Shown: piece after piece, positions 43,595 through 54,538 of the stretch
Layout: every line of letters begins with the position of its first letter
Position numbering within the stretch: position 1 is the first letter of the stretch
Origin: Hexactinellida sp. DTS-2022
Taxonomy: Eukaryota > Porifera > Hexactinellida
NCBI GenBank assembly: GCA_028753945.1
Contig: JAPNXP010000011.1
Span: 496,001 to 560,000 of the forward strand
Reading direction: 5' to 3'
DNA: 64,000 bases
Notes under the pieces: model-generated
Seen by the model: the letters and a program-made list of their open reading frames with translations, nothing else
The model's database searches: none
Told to the model about the DNA's origin: nothing
Position numbers and translations under genes: made by a program

Positions 43595-45270
43595 ATGAGT
43601 GGTAAGATAGACGCTAAAGCCTTCAATGAAAGCAAGCGTAGCATGCCTCGGTCTATGTTGGAGGGTCCCGTTATTCTGTCTAAGAACTCGGATGGTGAAA
43701 TGATAGAGCAGAGAATAGACCCGGAATGGACCTCGTACATGAATAGACGCAGCTACATAGCTCCAAAGATTAAGGCTTGTTTTCATAAATTCTGTCAAAT
43801 TTTTCAAAAACTAGCAAAAAAATTATGGCTTGTTTTCACTAAATTCTGTAAATTTTTCAAAATTAGTTAAAAAATTAAAAAAATACTTGTTTTCACTAAA
43901 TTCTGTCAAATTTTTCAAAAATTAACAAAAATTATGATTATTTTCAGTGTAAACTTGTCGACAAATTATTTAAGACAACTATTGTCTACTTTCTAAGAAC
44001 CTCGTTGGCACGAACACTGGAAATTCCGGTTAAATGCGAACTCTATTTCAGTCCACTTCAAAGCCTTACAATGCAAATTATATTGGTTAATACGAATTCC
44101 TTATAAGGCGAACGCATGATCACGGTCGCCTGGTGTTCGTACTAACAAGGTTCTACCTGTATGTTTATAAATTTTAATATACGTATTATTAAATTATTTC
44201 CTTATCCCCAAAATATTTTTTCCAAAATCCCTTGAATATCCATGGTTATTCTCTAACTATGTTAGGTTGGTGTTCTCTCCTACGACATGGATGAGAGCGG
44301 GGAACCAATACCAACCCCGCTGTTCCCAGATGCTCATCACCCTCTCTCCTACTGCTACAGACTCAGGTAGGGTGGGGGGAATACCGTACAGTGAACCTCA
44401 CAAATTAGGTGGTTTGGTGGCGTTCGGTCTTATTTAAGCCACCAAATTTTGCCTTTGTTAGCCACCATCAAAATTTCATTTGTCGAGCACTGCAGTACAG
44501 TAAACTGGTTCAGTGTGGTTTCAGAAAAGGCAATACGCAGGTTGGAGGATACAACACTTTTTCAACACATAAATAAATACAATATAACTTCGGTATCACG
44601 CAAAAATCTCGTACAGTGAACTCTCGTTCAGGTTTCATCCTGGCGTGCGCGACGCGCATCCAGGCGAGAAATTTTAAAGGAAATTTTTCTAGGCGCGCGA
44701 TAATCGAGAGATGCTCCCATAGACGTAATGAAATTGAGTATTTTAGTCGCGTGTAAGCGAGCTCAAACTTAATCTAGGCCCGCAGAAAATTTTGCCTGGA
44801 CGAAACCTGCTCTCGTTATAACGAAATTCATGGGATCTGTAAATCCCTTCGTTATATCCGGATATTCGTTATAACCTCGGATAATAATTATGCATTTAGT
44901 GCTCTGGGGGAAATCTCCATTTCGTTATAAGTTTACTGTTTATTATTTACTGTATTTACTCGAATAATCGCCCCCTAGCGGTTTAAAATTCAGAATTGCG
45001 AATACACATCTAAGTAGGTAACAAGGAAAATCCGGGAATAAATCATCTTACAACACATAACTTAAGTACTTGAAGGGAATAGAAATTAGTAGCTCAACTC
45101 AAATAATAGAGCACCTGAGGAGGCTAAAAACAATAGCCTAAGTTGTATGAAGGGCCGTTCAAACGTTACCAACCAATGTGTGATAGACCATCCTTTGTAT
45201 TACAAAATGGTCCAAAAAGCGTGTTAATTTCCTGTAATTCTGCGTTACTTAACGTTTGAACGGTCATCCA

Positions 45271-45309
<39 letters not shown>

Positions 45310-46720
45310 TTGTCATTCCAAAATCAAAATCAATTACAGTCAACTCCGCTTAATAGAGCTACCGGTTAATCGGTTTCTCCGCTCAATCGGGTCAAAACAA
45401 CCTGGTCTCGAGGTGGCTCTATTAAGGGAAGTTAACTGTAAATCATCATGTTTCACTTCCTGAACAGATTTGACCAGAGCGATTGGGAGCCCAGAGTATA
45501 CTGTGTAGGAATTCCCTGCGATGATGACGTAGTTATATTCTCAGATGTGCTACCAGATAAGACCTGGGCAGAACTCAGGAAGGAATCCTCTGATCTGCGG
45601 AATCTGAATAGACAGTTCCCTCTCATTAACTATAGACTGCGTATCAGAGAGAAACGAGATCCAGAGAAGCTATTCCAGGCAAGCAAGGCTTAACCGTTAT
45701 GAGCAGTGTATTATACAGCCGTTTGTAAATACGCTCCTAATCCTGGTCTGATCAATTTTCATCCTGGATAATTCCTTGGTTATAAGGCTACGTTACGATT
45801 CGATTTCTCGCCACGGTTAACCGGTTAATGGCCCTTCCTACTCAATACAAATACCGTAGATTAATAAATATATAGATAGATAGATAGATAGACAAACAGT
45901 AGAACTCTGTTATAACGTACCCCCTCAGGTATAGAAAATAAGGACGTCCTAACCGAGGTACCCTGAAATTCATTCTGCTTTATACTTGATTAAAAACAGA
46001 TACTAAGCCGAAGTACGTACTAACCCAGGTACGTAATAACCGACTACTACTGTATAATCTATATTTCTTTTAACAAAATTCTAACAAAAATTCAGATAAT
46101 ATACATCTTATATCTTCTAACAAATTTTCTAACAAAATTCAGATAATTTTTTTATTTTACACCAGTGGTTCCCAACTTGGATTCTCAAAATTTGTATTAG
46201 GGTCAATGGGAGGGAGTCCACAGAATGTCTAATATATTTGCTATAGGTGGCCCACAGTTGTCAGTTGAAATAGGTTGGGAATAGTTAATAATATCTTCAA
46301 CCGTTAACTGATATTATCAACGGTTAACCGATTCCAACTTTGTTGCAGGAATACAACGAAGCGAAGAGAAAGAAAGAAATTGAAATCGAACTTAAAGTTC
46401 AACAAACGGATATGGATGACTCATTATTCACTGCACCTATTGTTGTTAAGAAATCAATAGAAAAGAATCCTAATTTAAGAAATCCACGGACTATAAAACA
46501 GTTACCTACACTCCCTATCAAGAACATTAGAACACCAAAATCTCACGATTATAGACAGAACAAACCTGCGGTTACTAAAAAGAAGAAAGTTAAGAAAGAT
46601 AATAAAGAGTATACGCCGGAAGAGAGAATATATTTTGAGATACACGGTTGTAGCTATGAACAGTATATAGAAAGGAAACAGAAGGAAATTAGGAAGAAAT
46701 TAGGTGTTACTGATCATTGA
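43595..46720 (+). CDS. Unrecognised four-exon gene, 287 residues, two apparent GC-AG introns
   Basis: Exons 43595-43774, 44266-44366, 45468-45678 and 46349-46720, all in phase, giving 287 residues. Intron 1 starts AAG|GCTTGT and intron 3 starts CAG|GCAAGC, i.e. GC donors; intron 2 is GT-AG. The second GC site matches the known GC-AG consensus well, the first only weakly. The protein starts MSGKIDAKAFNESKR, has a central folded-looking part (WEPRVYCVGIPCDDDVVIF; TWAELRKESSDLRNL) and a very basic C-terminus (KKKKVKKDNKEYTPEERIYF, then EQYIERKQKEIRKKLG). The basic helical tail suggests nucleic-acid or cytoskeletal binding, but I recognise no family. The intron-1 donor is followed by three ~55-bp tandem repeats. 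Confidence 0.6.
43775..43930 (+). repeat. Three tandem ~55-bp units at an exon-intron border
   Basis: Units read GCTTGTTTTCA, AATTCTGTCAAATTTTTCA, then a short A-rich spacer; at 43775, 43827 and about 43888. They start exactly at the exon-1 boundary of the four-exon gene, so duplication of the intron start may have produced its odd GC donor. Confidence 0.7.
45270..45310. repeat. AAT trinucleotide microsatellite
   Basis: About 13 units of AAT/ATA in intron 2 of the four-exon gene. Close by, a short GATA run occurs at 45871-45893. Confidence 0.9.
45337..45438. mobile_element. TA-flanked MITE (CTCCGCTTAATAGAG family) before an acceptor
   Basis: TIRs CAGTCAACTCCGCTTAATAG and the complement of TATTAAGGGAAGTTAACTG, bounded by TA. 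Ends 29 bp before exon 3 at 45468. Confidence 0.8.
45897..46052. mobile_element. TA-flanked MITE (ACTCTGTTATAACGTACC family)
   Basis: Ends CAGTAGAACTCTGTTATAAC and the complement of GTAATAACCGACTACTACTG, flanked on the right by TA. Located in intron 3 of the four-exon gene. A partial relative lies at about 57901-58049 (CGGTTATGACGTACC). Confidence 0.6.
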
Positions 46721-47552
46721 TTTTATTATTTGAAATATTTCTGGTGATAATATATTTTTTAAACAATTAATTATTATTTCTACTAAGGTACCGTATTTAT
46801 TATTTACCCCAAATTTACCCTCGAATTTTTTTGGAATCGAAAAACTATATTTAGATGGATTTAGGATTTTAATGCTTCTTAGGGATCCGAAATTTCCTAA
46901 ATCCATGTAATTACACTTCAGTTAACACTAATGTTATTACTTTTATCATAGTATAATCATACAAATGCCTTTTATTGATTTGCAGGGGCCTTATTCACCA
47001 ACACTATTAAATTCAACAAGTTTAATTAACACAACTGTATCTCATCTACCTTACGCTACCTAATAGCTAATGTCGTAACCATTCTGCCATCAATGCTTGT
47101 TCCTACCTAACTTGTATGAGTTGGAATTGTTGCACTTAGAAGACGCACAGTGGTATTATGATATCCCCAGCAGTTTCGAGAATTATTATTAATTAAACCT
47201 ATAAATTTAGGCGCTAATGCTTTACCCGCGTGAAATTCTGACAATGTGTAAATTGAATTTCACTGTGCCGATTACTACAGTATTTCCCCGAATAAGCGCC
47301 GGGTGAAAAATGGCATTTGTATGATATAATTATTACCATTAGTTGATAACTGAAGTGTAGTTATATTGATTAGTAAATTTCTGTATGTTTACTGTCGCTG
47401 AGAACCGTTAGATTTCCTGGATTTTTTTTCAAAAAATTCTATGTTAGTCATTAAAAAATCTAAAATTCAAGCTGTGCCAAAAAGCACTTATTCGTGGAAA
47501 TACAGACTTCTAATTTATTCTATTTATAAGTTTGAATCGCCTAGCCATTTCT
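46721..47552. other. Intergenic region
   Basis: AT-rich. Contains half a CGAATAAGCGCC-type MITE end (47274-47310) and a fragment of the hairpin MITE (47453-47480, AAATCTAAAATTCAAGCTGT) about 75 bp before the EGF gene. No gene seen. Confidence 0.6.
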
Positions 47553-50500
47553 ATGCACCAATCAATTCCCTTGCTTCTGCTCCTATTATTCCCTATTACA
47601 AATGCATTCACTGCAGTATGTGGAGCCGATTGCATTTGCGAACCGAGCTACATAACATGTAGGGGATCTACTATAACAGAAGTTCCAACTAACTTAACTG
47701 GTGTTAACCTGGGTAATATTCTCAATTTCTATTGCAGTACGTGTGATATTGGAACTCTGAAGGCGAATTCCTTTGCAGGATACACGTCGTTATTGTATAT
47801 TTCAATACAGTATTCAGGTTTAATTGATATTGAACCAGATGCATTTGCAGATGTAGCGAATCAATTAACTTATCTAGATTTATCAGATAATGCGATTGTG
47901 ACAATAAAATCGTTTTATTTCACGGGATTAAGTTCGGTTAATACCTTGGAACTACAATCAAATTTAATCTCAGAATTAGAAGATGGTTCTTTCGATGATT
48001 TAACTTCTTTAGCTAATCTCCTTATTGGTAATAACAAACTTTCCTATCTTCCTGATTCAATCTTTTCTACCACGGCTATTACACAATTCGATATCACCAA
48101 CAATTATTTATACCAACTAACAAACAAACCATTTCCTACAGGCGTTACTTTCACAACTTTATATTTTAGTAACAATAATATTGCAAGAATAAACTCAAAT
48201 GTTTCCACTATTTTCACAAACGCAGGTCGAGTTTTATTGAATGACAATCCTATAATTTGCGATTGTTATATTCTACATTTAAAAGCAGCTATTATAGCTG
48301 ATCCATCCACGTATGGCGACACAAGTTTCTCTGCTACAAAGTGTGGTTATCCGGCTACTTTAGACGGTACCAAAATAAGCGAAGCTAATATATTTTCGGG
48401 TGGTTGTTTCGATTTGTGTCTCAACATAGATTGTGACATTAATGCCACTTGTACCGTAGAATCTGAATGGCCAGTTTGTACTTGTAATTCTGGGTTTGTT
48501 GGTAATGGATTCGTATGCACTGATCTTTGTAACGGATGTTTTGGTGTCGCATTTTGTGCCTACAATTCGTCTTCTATGAATTCATCTTGTGTTTGTCCTT
48601 TGGGTTACCAACTCGATAATACAGGAAAAAACTGCTCAGAATTAAACGAATGTATTACGAACCCTTGTCCCATTAATTCTACTTGTATGGATTTAATCGC
48701 AGACTTTAATTGTGAATGCAACGCTGGATATTCATTGGTTACTAATCCGAGTTTGGATTGTGTTGATATTGATGAGTGTAGTGATTCCATGTTGTATAAC
48801 TGTAGTTATAATTCCGAATGTGTGAATACTCATGGTGCATACTTATGTGAATGTAACTTTGGTTATGAAATGGTTGGTATGGAATGTACGGATATAAACG
48901 AGTGTCTAAATGTGTCACTTTATGACTGTCAGTTTGATTCCACTTGTCAGAATATCCCTAGTAACTACACTTGTGAATGCAATGTTGGATTCTATGAAAG
49001 TTCCCCCAATTTATGTGCGGATTTTGATGAGTGTTCCAACATAACAATCTGTTCTAGCAACTCACACTGTAATAACACTATAGGGTCATACTTTTGTGAA
49101 TGTAACCTTGGTTATGAGGACAGCAGTGGGGAATGCATTGACATAAATGAGTGTCTAGACTTGTCAATTTATGACTGTCAGCCAAACTCCACTTGTCAGA
49201 ATTTAATTGGCAATTATACCTGTGAATGTAACACTGGATTGTTTGAAAGTTCCCCCCATTTTTGTGGCGATTTTAACGAGTGTTCATTCAATGCCACAAT
49301 TTGTTCTGACAACTCACATTGTAATAACACTATAGGGTCATACATCTGTGAATGTGATTCTGGTTACGAAGACGGTACATTGGAATGTACGGATATAAAC
49401 GAGTGTCTAAATATGGCACTGTTTGACTGCCAATCTGACTCCACTTGTCGGAATTTAGTTGGTAATTACACTTGTGAATGCAATACCGGATTTGTAGAGA
49501 ATTCCCCCCAAATCTGTGACGACATAAATGAGTGTATTTCCACTCCTAACATTTGTCCCAATAATAACATCACACACTGTAACAACACCATAGGTTCCTA
49601 TTCATGTTCCTGTTTACCTGGATTCACTCTTGACTCCCCTCACTCCTGTGAAGATATTGACGAGTGCACTGGCACCAACTACTGTGAGCATAACTGCACT
49701 AACACAATAGGTTCCTATTCATGTTCCTGTTTACCTGGATTCACTCTTGATCCCCCTCATTCCTGTGAAGATATTGACGAGTGCACTGGCACCAACTACT
49801 GTGAACATAACTGCACTAACACAGTAGGTTCCTATTCATGTTCCTGTTTACCTGGATTCACTCTTGACCCCCCTCACTCCTGTGAAGATATTGACGAGTG
49901 CACTGGCACCAACTACTGTGAGCATAACTGCACTAACACAGTAGGTTCCTATTCATGTTCCTGTTTACCTGGATTCACTCTTGACCCCCCTCACTCCTGT
50001 GAAGATATTGACGAGTGCACTGGCACCAACTACTGTGAACATAACTGCACTAACACAATAGGTTCCTATTCGTGTTCCTGTTTACCAGGATTCACTCTTG
50101 ACCCCCCTCACTCCTGTGAAGATATTGACGAGTGCACTGGCACCAACTACTGTGAGCATAACTGTACTAACACAGTAGGTTCCTATACATGTTCCTGTTT
50201 ACCTGGATTCACTCTTGACCCCCCTCACTCCTGTGAAGATATTGACGAGTGCACTGGCACCAACTACTGTGAACATAACTGCACTAACACCATAGGTTCC
50301 TATTCGTGTTCCTGTTTACCAGGATTCACTCTTGACCCCCCTCACTCCTGTGAAGATATTGACGAGTGCACTGGCACCAACTACTGTGAACATAACTGCA
50401 CTAACACAATAGGTTCCTATTCGTGTTCCTGTTTACCTGGATTCACTCTTGACCCCCCTCACTCCTGTGAAGATATTGACGAGTGCACTGGAACCAACTA

Positions 50501-51485
50501 CTGTGAGCATAACTGTACTAACACAGTAGGTTCCTATTCATGTTCCTGTTTACCTGGATTCACTCTTGACCCCCCTCACTCCTGTGAAGATATTGACGAG
50601 TGCACTGGCACCAACTACTGTGAGCATAACTGCACTAACACAGTAGGTTCCTATTCATGTTCCTGTTTACCTGGATTCACTCTTGACCCCCCTCACTCTT
50701 GTGAAGATATTGACGAGTGCACTGGCACCAACTACTGTGAGCATAACTGTACTAACACCATAGGTTCCTATTCATGTTCCTGTTTACCTGGATTCACTCT
50801 TAACCCCCCTCACTCCTGTGAAGATATTAACGAGTGCACTGGCACCAACTACTGTGAACATAACTGCACTAACACAGTAGGTTCCTATTCATGTTCCTGT
50901 TTACCTGGATTCACTCTTGACCCCCCTCACTCCTGTGAAGATATTGACGAGTGCACTGGCACCAACTACTGTGAACATAACTGCACTAACACCATAGGTT
51001 CCTATTCGTGTTCCTGTTTACCTGGATTCACTCTTGACCCCCCTCACTCCTGTGAAGATATTGACGAGTGCACTGGAACCAACTACTGTGAGCATAACTG
51101 TACTAACACCATAGGTTCCTATTCATGTTCCTGTTTACCTGGATTCACTCTTGACCCCCCTCACTCCTGTGAAGATATTAACGAGTGCACTGGAACCAAC
51201 TACTGTGAGCATAACTGCACTAACACAGTAGGTTCCTATTCATGTTCCTGTTTACCTGGATTCACTCTTGACCCCCCTCACTCCTGTGAAGATATTGACG
51301 AGTGCACTGGCACCAACTACTGTGAGCATAACTGCACTAACACAGTAGGTTCCTATACATGTTCCTGTTTACCTGGATTCACTATACTACCTGGTTTACT
51401 CCCCTGTATCTCTTCCGGAGTAAGTCAGCTTACTTATTCGATACCTTTCGGTATATTCTGTTTATTGCTTTTCTCACTCCTTTAG
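47553..51485 (+). CDS. LRR plus 25-EGF surface protein, single exon, 1310 residues
   Basis: Secreted or membrane-anchored adhesion/receptor-type protein. The first ATG is at 47553; upstream TTG in the same frame was rejected. Signal peptide MHQSIPLLLLLLFPITNA. A cysteine-rich LRR N-cap (CGADCICEPSYITC) is followed by about six leucine-rich repeats (NQLTYLDLSDNAI; VNTLELQSNLISEL) and an LRR C-cap (NDNPIICDCYILHL). Then come about ten diverged EGF domains, several calcium-binding (DIDEC / DINEC), and 15 nearly identical 39-residue calcium-binding EGFs (49653-51382; unit DIDECTGTNYCEHNCTNT, then GSYSCSCLPGF). Each unit keeps an NCT sequon and the NTxGSYxC hydroxylation context. The end is a short hydrophobic stretch (IPFGIFCLLLFSLL), more like a GPI-anchor signal than a full membrane helix with a tail. 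Confidence 0.9.
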   Translation: MHQSIPLLLLLLFPITNAFTAVCGADCICEPSYITCRGSTITEVPTNLTGVNLGNILNFYCSTCDIGTLKANSFAGYTSLLYISIQYSGLIDIEPDAFADVANQLTYLDLSDNAIVTIKSFYFTGLSSVNTLELQSNLISELEDGSFDDLTSLANLLIGNNKLSYLPDSIFSTTAITQFDITNNYLYQLTNKPFPTGVTFTTLYFSNNNIARINSNVSTIFTNAGRVLLNDNPIICDCYILHLKAAIIADPSTYGDTSFSATKCGYPATLDGTKISEANIFSGGCFDLCLNIDCDINATCTVESEWPVCTCNSGFVGNGFVCTDLCNGCFGVAFCAYNSSSMNSSCVCPLGYQLDNTGKNCSELNECITNPCPINSTCMDLIADFNCECNAGYSLVTNPSLDCVDIDECSDSMLYNCSYNSECVNTHGAYLCECNFGYEMVGMECTDINECLNVSLYDCQFDSTCQNIPSNYTCECNVGFYESSPNLCADFDECSNITICSSNSHCNNTIGSYFCECNLGYEDSSGECIDINECLDLSIYDCQPNSTCQNLIGNYTCECNTGLFESSPHFCGDFNECSFNATICSDNSHCNNTIGSYICECDSGYEDGTLECTDINECLNMALFDCQSDSTCRNLVGNYTCECNTGFVENSPQICDDINECISTPNICPNNNITHCNNTIGSYSCSCLPGFTLDSPHSCEDIDECTGTNYCEHNCTNTIGSYSCSCLPGFTLDPPHSCEDIDECTGTNYCEHNCTNTVGSYSCSCLPGFTLDPPHSCEDIDECTGTNYCEHNCTNTVGSYSCSCLPGFTLDPPHSCEDIDECTGTNYCEHNCTNTIGSYSCSCLPGFTLDPPHSCEDIDECTGTNYCEHNCTNTVGSYTCSCLPGFTLDPPHSCEDIDECTGTNYCEHNCTNTIGSYSCSCLPGFTLDPPHSCEDIDECTGTNYCEHNCTNTIGSYSCSCLPGFTLDPPHSCEDIDECTGTNYCEHNCTNTVGSYSCSCLPGFTLDPPHSCEDIDECTGTNYCEHNCTNTVGSYSCSCLPGFTLDPPHSCEDIDECTGTNYCEHNCTNTIGSYSCSCLPGFTLNPPHSCEDINECTGTNYCEHNCTNTVGSYSCSCLPGFTLDPPHSCEDIDECTGTNYCEHNCTNTIGSYSCSCLPGFTLDPPHSCEDIDECTGTNYCEHNCTNTIGSYSCSCLPGFTLDPPHSCEDINECTGTNYCEHNCTNTVGSYSCSCLPGFTLDPPHSCEDIDECTGTNYCEHNCTNTVGSYTCSCLPGFTILPGLLPCISSGVSQLTYSIPFGIFCLLLFSLL
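49653..51382 (+). repeat. 117-bp tandem array encoding 15 calcium-binding EGFs
   Basis: Fifteen units in frame within the LRR-EGF gene; the last diverges after LPGFT. Differences are few: mainly TI/TV before GSY, S/T before C, and DIDE/DINE. Variants are scattered rather than graded, as expected for unequal exchange and gene conversion. The ten EGFs upstream are far more diverged, and two of them form an older duplicated pair (INECL... / F-ECS...). Confidence 0.95.
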
Positions 51486-51811
51486 GATTTTACTGTACAT
51501 GTCAGAATTGCTACCTTTATTAGTGGTACCGTGGTTTTATGAATTATGCGCGAATATTTTTAGAATTGTATCTTGTTTCGCTAGTATGTATAGTTGTATA
51601 TTTTCGTGATACGTTTTATGACTCCATTATTGGTTTTATCTGTACTTTTCTTTTGACTGAATTGTTGTATGATATTTTGACCCATCGTTTTATTTTATTT
51701 ATTATTTTTAATATCTGAATATTCTGTAACACAATACGACATGCAATATATGATGTTGTCAATCAATTGATTTTATAGACATTTATTACCAAAAAAATTA
51801 CACTCGGTTCT

Positions 51812-51935
51812 CTCTAAAAGTCCACCAGTGGGAAAAGGCCTAAAGTGGACTATTAGAGAATATGGACTATTACAGATATATGAATAGTTGATTTGGACAA
51901 GGAAGTAAGTGGACAATTAGAGAGAACAGACTGTA
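51812..51935. mobile_element. TA-flanked MITE (AGTCCACCAGTGGG family)
   Basis: GGTTCTCTCTAAAAGTCCAC on the left and TTAGAGAGAACAGACTGTA on the right. Matches 31545-31662. Also in 51486-52818: a truncated CAGTCAGG-family MITE (about 52330-52441). The remainder is AT-rich with no gene. Confidence 0.6.
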
Positions 51936-52818
51936 TGCGTTTATCTTGGATTTTCTTGGCCGGCACATTTAGAGAATTTTTTTAATTGCAACCTGAAGGT
52001 GTCAGTGATAATACATAATCGGTATAATTCAATGATGAGACATAATTTGAAGGAGGTAAATATGTACGGTCCCCAAACAGAGATTTATCCAGGAATTTCT
52101 ATGGACAAAAATCTTGTCAGAGACCTGGCACCAAATTAAGTACCAACCCGGCACTTAAATGGAACTACACTGCAAGCACATTTGCTCCTCAACCGATGGC
52201 TGGCTGGCACTTAAAGTGCCATCCAGGTGCCTAGATAAACCCTTGATAGGAATCTCCCGGGCCATATACTGTTTCTGGGTAAAATTGGTTTCTCATGCAT
52301 AGGCATGATGTGTTCCTGGCATCATTGTACTTAATACAAACATATGTAAGTTGTTAAATTGGGACCATAGGGCTTGTTCACAATAAAAAGATCTTCATAT
52401 TAAGCAGACGAAATCTGGTTCACAATAAGCAGACCTGACTGTATTCATAAGTATTATTAAACATAGAACAAATTACAAATAGAACGTGAAATATTTTATT
52501 GCATAACTAGATAAATAATATTAAATCAGTAAAATTAGTTCGTTTCCACAATAAATCGATCAAAATATGTAATTTATCTGCAGCTAACTTAGACCATGAA
52601 TTATTTGGCCTAATTACTTTGTTTATAACAATACTATTTTATAATTAAATTTTAGAAAACTAACAAATTACTTATTATCTGACTTCCTTTTTAGATGAAC
52701 CACAGAATCTCTATTAAATTGAATTAATCGAGCATTTATTTATCAGTTATCTTGATTCTGTCCCTATCAATATGCTATTATTAACAGTTAATGTCCACAC
52801 AAGTTAAACTATCCGAAA

Positions 52819-54351
52819 ATGTTGAGTTATACCATAGATATTTTCAAATACTTATGTGTGCGCATTATGACACGAAGATATGTGAAATGTTTGTTTGTTT
52901 TTGTTTTTGTTTATTTTCTATTCAGTGCTCTCGCTAAAGTGAACCTCCATAGAGAAAAACGTACACAAAAGGCAATAAAATATTTGTTTAAACAAGGATT
53001 ACAGTTATTTTCAGCTCAAGAATATTTACCTCAAATTCCTGATACTACATTCAAAAATTATATTGACATTCCACTAGAATTAGAATCACAGTTACAAACA
53101 CAATTAATCAACTCTATTTATGAAAGTATACAAAATGTGAAAGGAATTATTTACATTCTAGAAAGTTCCTATCTTTCTGACCCAATAGAAGGTTTTCGTA
53201 GATTCATTAGTCTACAAAGATTAGTTACTTCAATGGGTCTACTAACAGTATTACCACAAGTAGATAATGGTTATTATTTCACTTTAAACTGTACATATAG
53301 GAGTGCACGTGTTCGTAATAGTTTACCAATTAACACGTATTTTAATATTGAAAAGTTACAACATATTATGACGTCATACAACCTAATGCCATTCATATCA
53401 CGTGGGATTGCTAAAAATAGAATTTTACCGATTCTAACAATTGTATTTTTTGTATACGATGAAGAAATTGTTGAAGTTCCTAATACACCTTTGAAAAGTG
53501 GAATAAACCCAACATTGCATGAGGAATATTCGTATTACCATCGAGACACAATTTTAAAACAATCCTATACAACAGATTGTGCTTATTATTTGAGAAGCTT
53601 GTCAAATTGTATTTTAAATCAGTTGATCGAATTGAATGGTTTTGAGTATCATATTTCGCATATATTATGTGTAGATGCGATGCAACCAACCACTTTAGAA
53701 AATTTCTTCACCGAATTAAGGTTTGTTAATAATGGTAATAATACAATTGTGTTTATAAATTGGAAAGGCTACCAAGATTCAACACATATCAAAACGGAAT
53801 CGAAACTAACTTTAAGTCACCCTATACATGATCACATTCTTATCATTCCTTTGTCTCACTTGGTAACCGAGGCAACAGAGCATTACCTCAGTACACTTTG
53901 GTATTCGTATTATTCATATTTAACAGCTGTTATTGATTTGAAGACATTATTAGATTTGAAACTTGAATTAAGCACACACGATTTCAATATTTGTATGGAC
54001 AAACTCTACTTTATTATACGTTACGTTAACCATGGATATTACCGACTCATAGTAACAAATGCTTTCCATCCATTTTCACTAGAATTTGATAATTATTCAA
54101 AGAACAGTTTGTTCGAGTTAATATGGGACAGATTTTCCCAAGGATACACTCCAATGGTATCTTCTCATGATGATTTATTCCCAGGAATCAGTGATTACGG
54201 ACTGTCTTATCTTGTAGATGTTAACTTAGTTCGGTATAGTGGTACTACAATAATATTGAGTAGTAAATCTAGATCTAGGTCTATGTATTCATATTTTTAT
54301 GATAATCATGTAAATGATTTCTCTGTAACTTTTCAGGAATTTAGATGTTGA
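52819..54351 (+). CDS. Type II membrane protein, O-fucosyltransferase-like (tentative), 510 residues
   Basis: A short cytoplasmic N-terminus is followed by one hydrophobic anchor (about residues 23-40, KCLFVFVFVYFLFSALA) and a large luminal part with an NCT sequon (about residue 156). The layout of a Golgi/ER glycosyltransferase. Segments with the rhythm of GDP-fucose protein O-fucosyltransferases are EGFRRFISLQRLVTSMGLLT-VLP, PINTYFNIEKLQHIM and, near the end, GLSYLVDVNLVRYSGTTIIL followed by SRSRS (in that family the ER-L-x-S-F region). The diagnostic GG-x-NQ motif is not obvious, so this is a weak assignment. Met17 (52867) is an alternative start. The neighbouring EGF protein would be a logical substrate class, but this is only proximity. 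Confidence 0.6.
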   Translation: MLSYTIDIFKYLCVRIMTRRYVKCLFVFVFVYFLFSALAKVNLHREKRTQKAIKYLFKQGLQLFSAQEYLPQIPDTTFKNYIDIPLELESQLQTQLINSIYESIQNVKGIIYILESSYLSDPIEGFRRFISLQRLVTSMGLLTVLPQVDNGYYFTLNCTYRSARVRNSLPINTYFNIEKLQHIMTSYNLMPFISRGIAKNRILPILTIVFFVYDEEIVEVPNTPLKSGINPTLHEEYSYYHRDTILKQSYTTDCAYYLRSLSNCILNQLIELNGFEYHISHILCVDAMQPTTLENFFTELRFVNNGNNTIVFINWKGYQDSTHIKTESKLTLSHPIHDHILIIPLSHLVTEATEHYLSTLWYSYYSYLTAVIDLKTLLDLKLELSTHDFNICMDKLYFIIRYVNHGYYRLIVTNAFHPFSLEFDNYSKNSLFELIWDRFSQGYTPMVSSHDDLFPGISDYGLSYLVDVNLVRYSGTTIILSSKSRSRSMYSYFYDNHVNDFSVTFQEFRC

Positions 54352-54538
54352 ATTATTAATTATTTACATCCAAATTGATGTGTTTTACTGTTTAATTTAT
54401 GTTATTGTTGGCCGATAAATGATTAATTCCGATAATTTGAGGTATAAACTCGTAGATATTTTATAACTAATTTTAATAATTAACATAATCTCCGTTTAAC
54501 AGTTCAAATTCAGAAAATTTTTCTCCCTTCCAGTAAAA

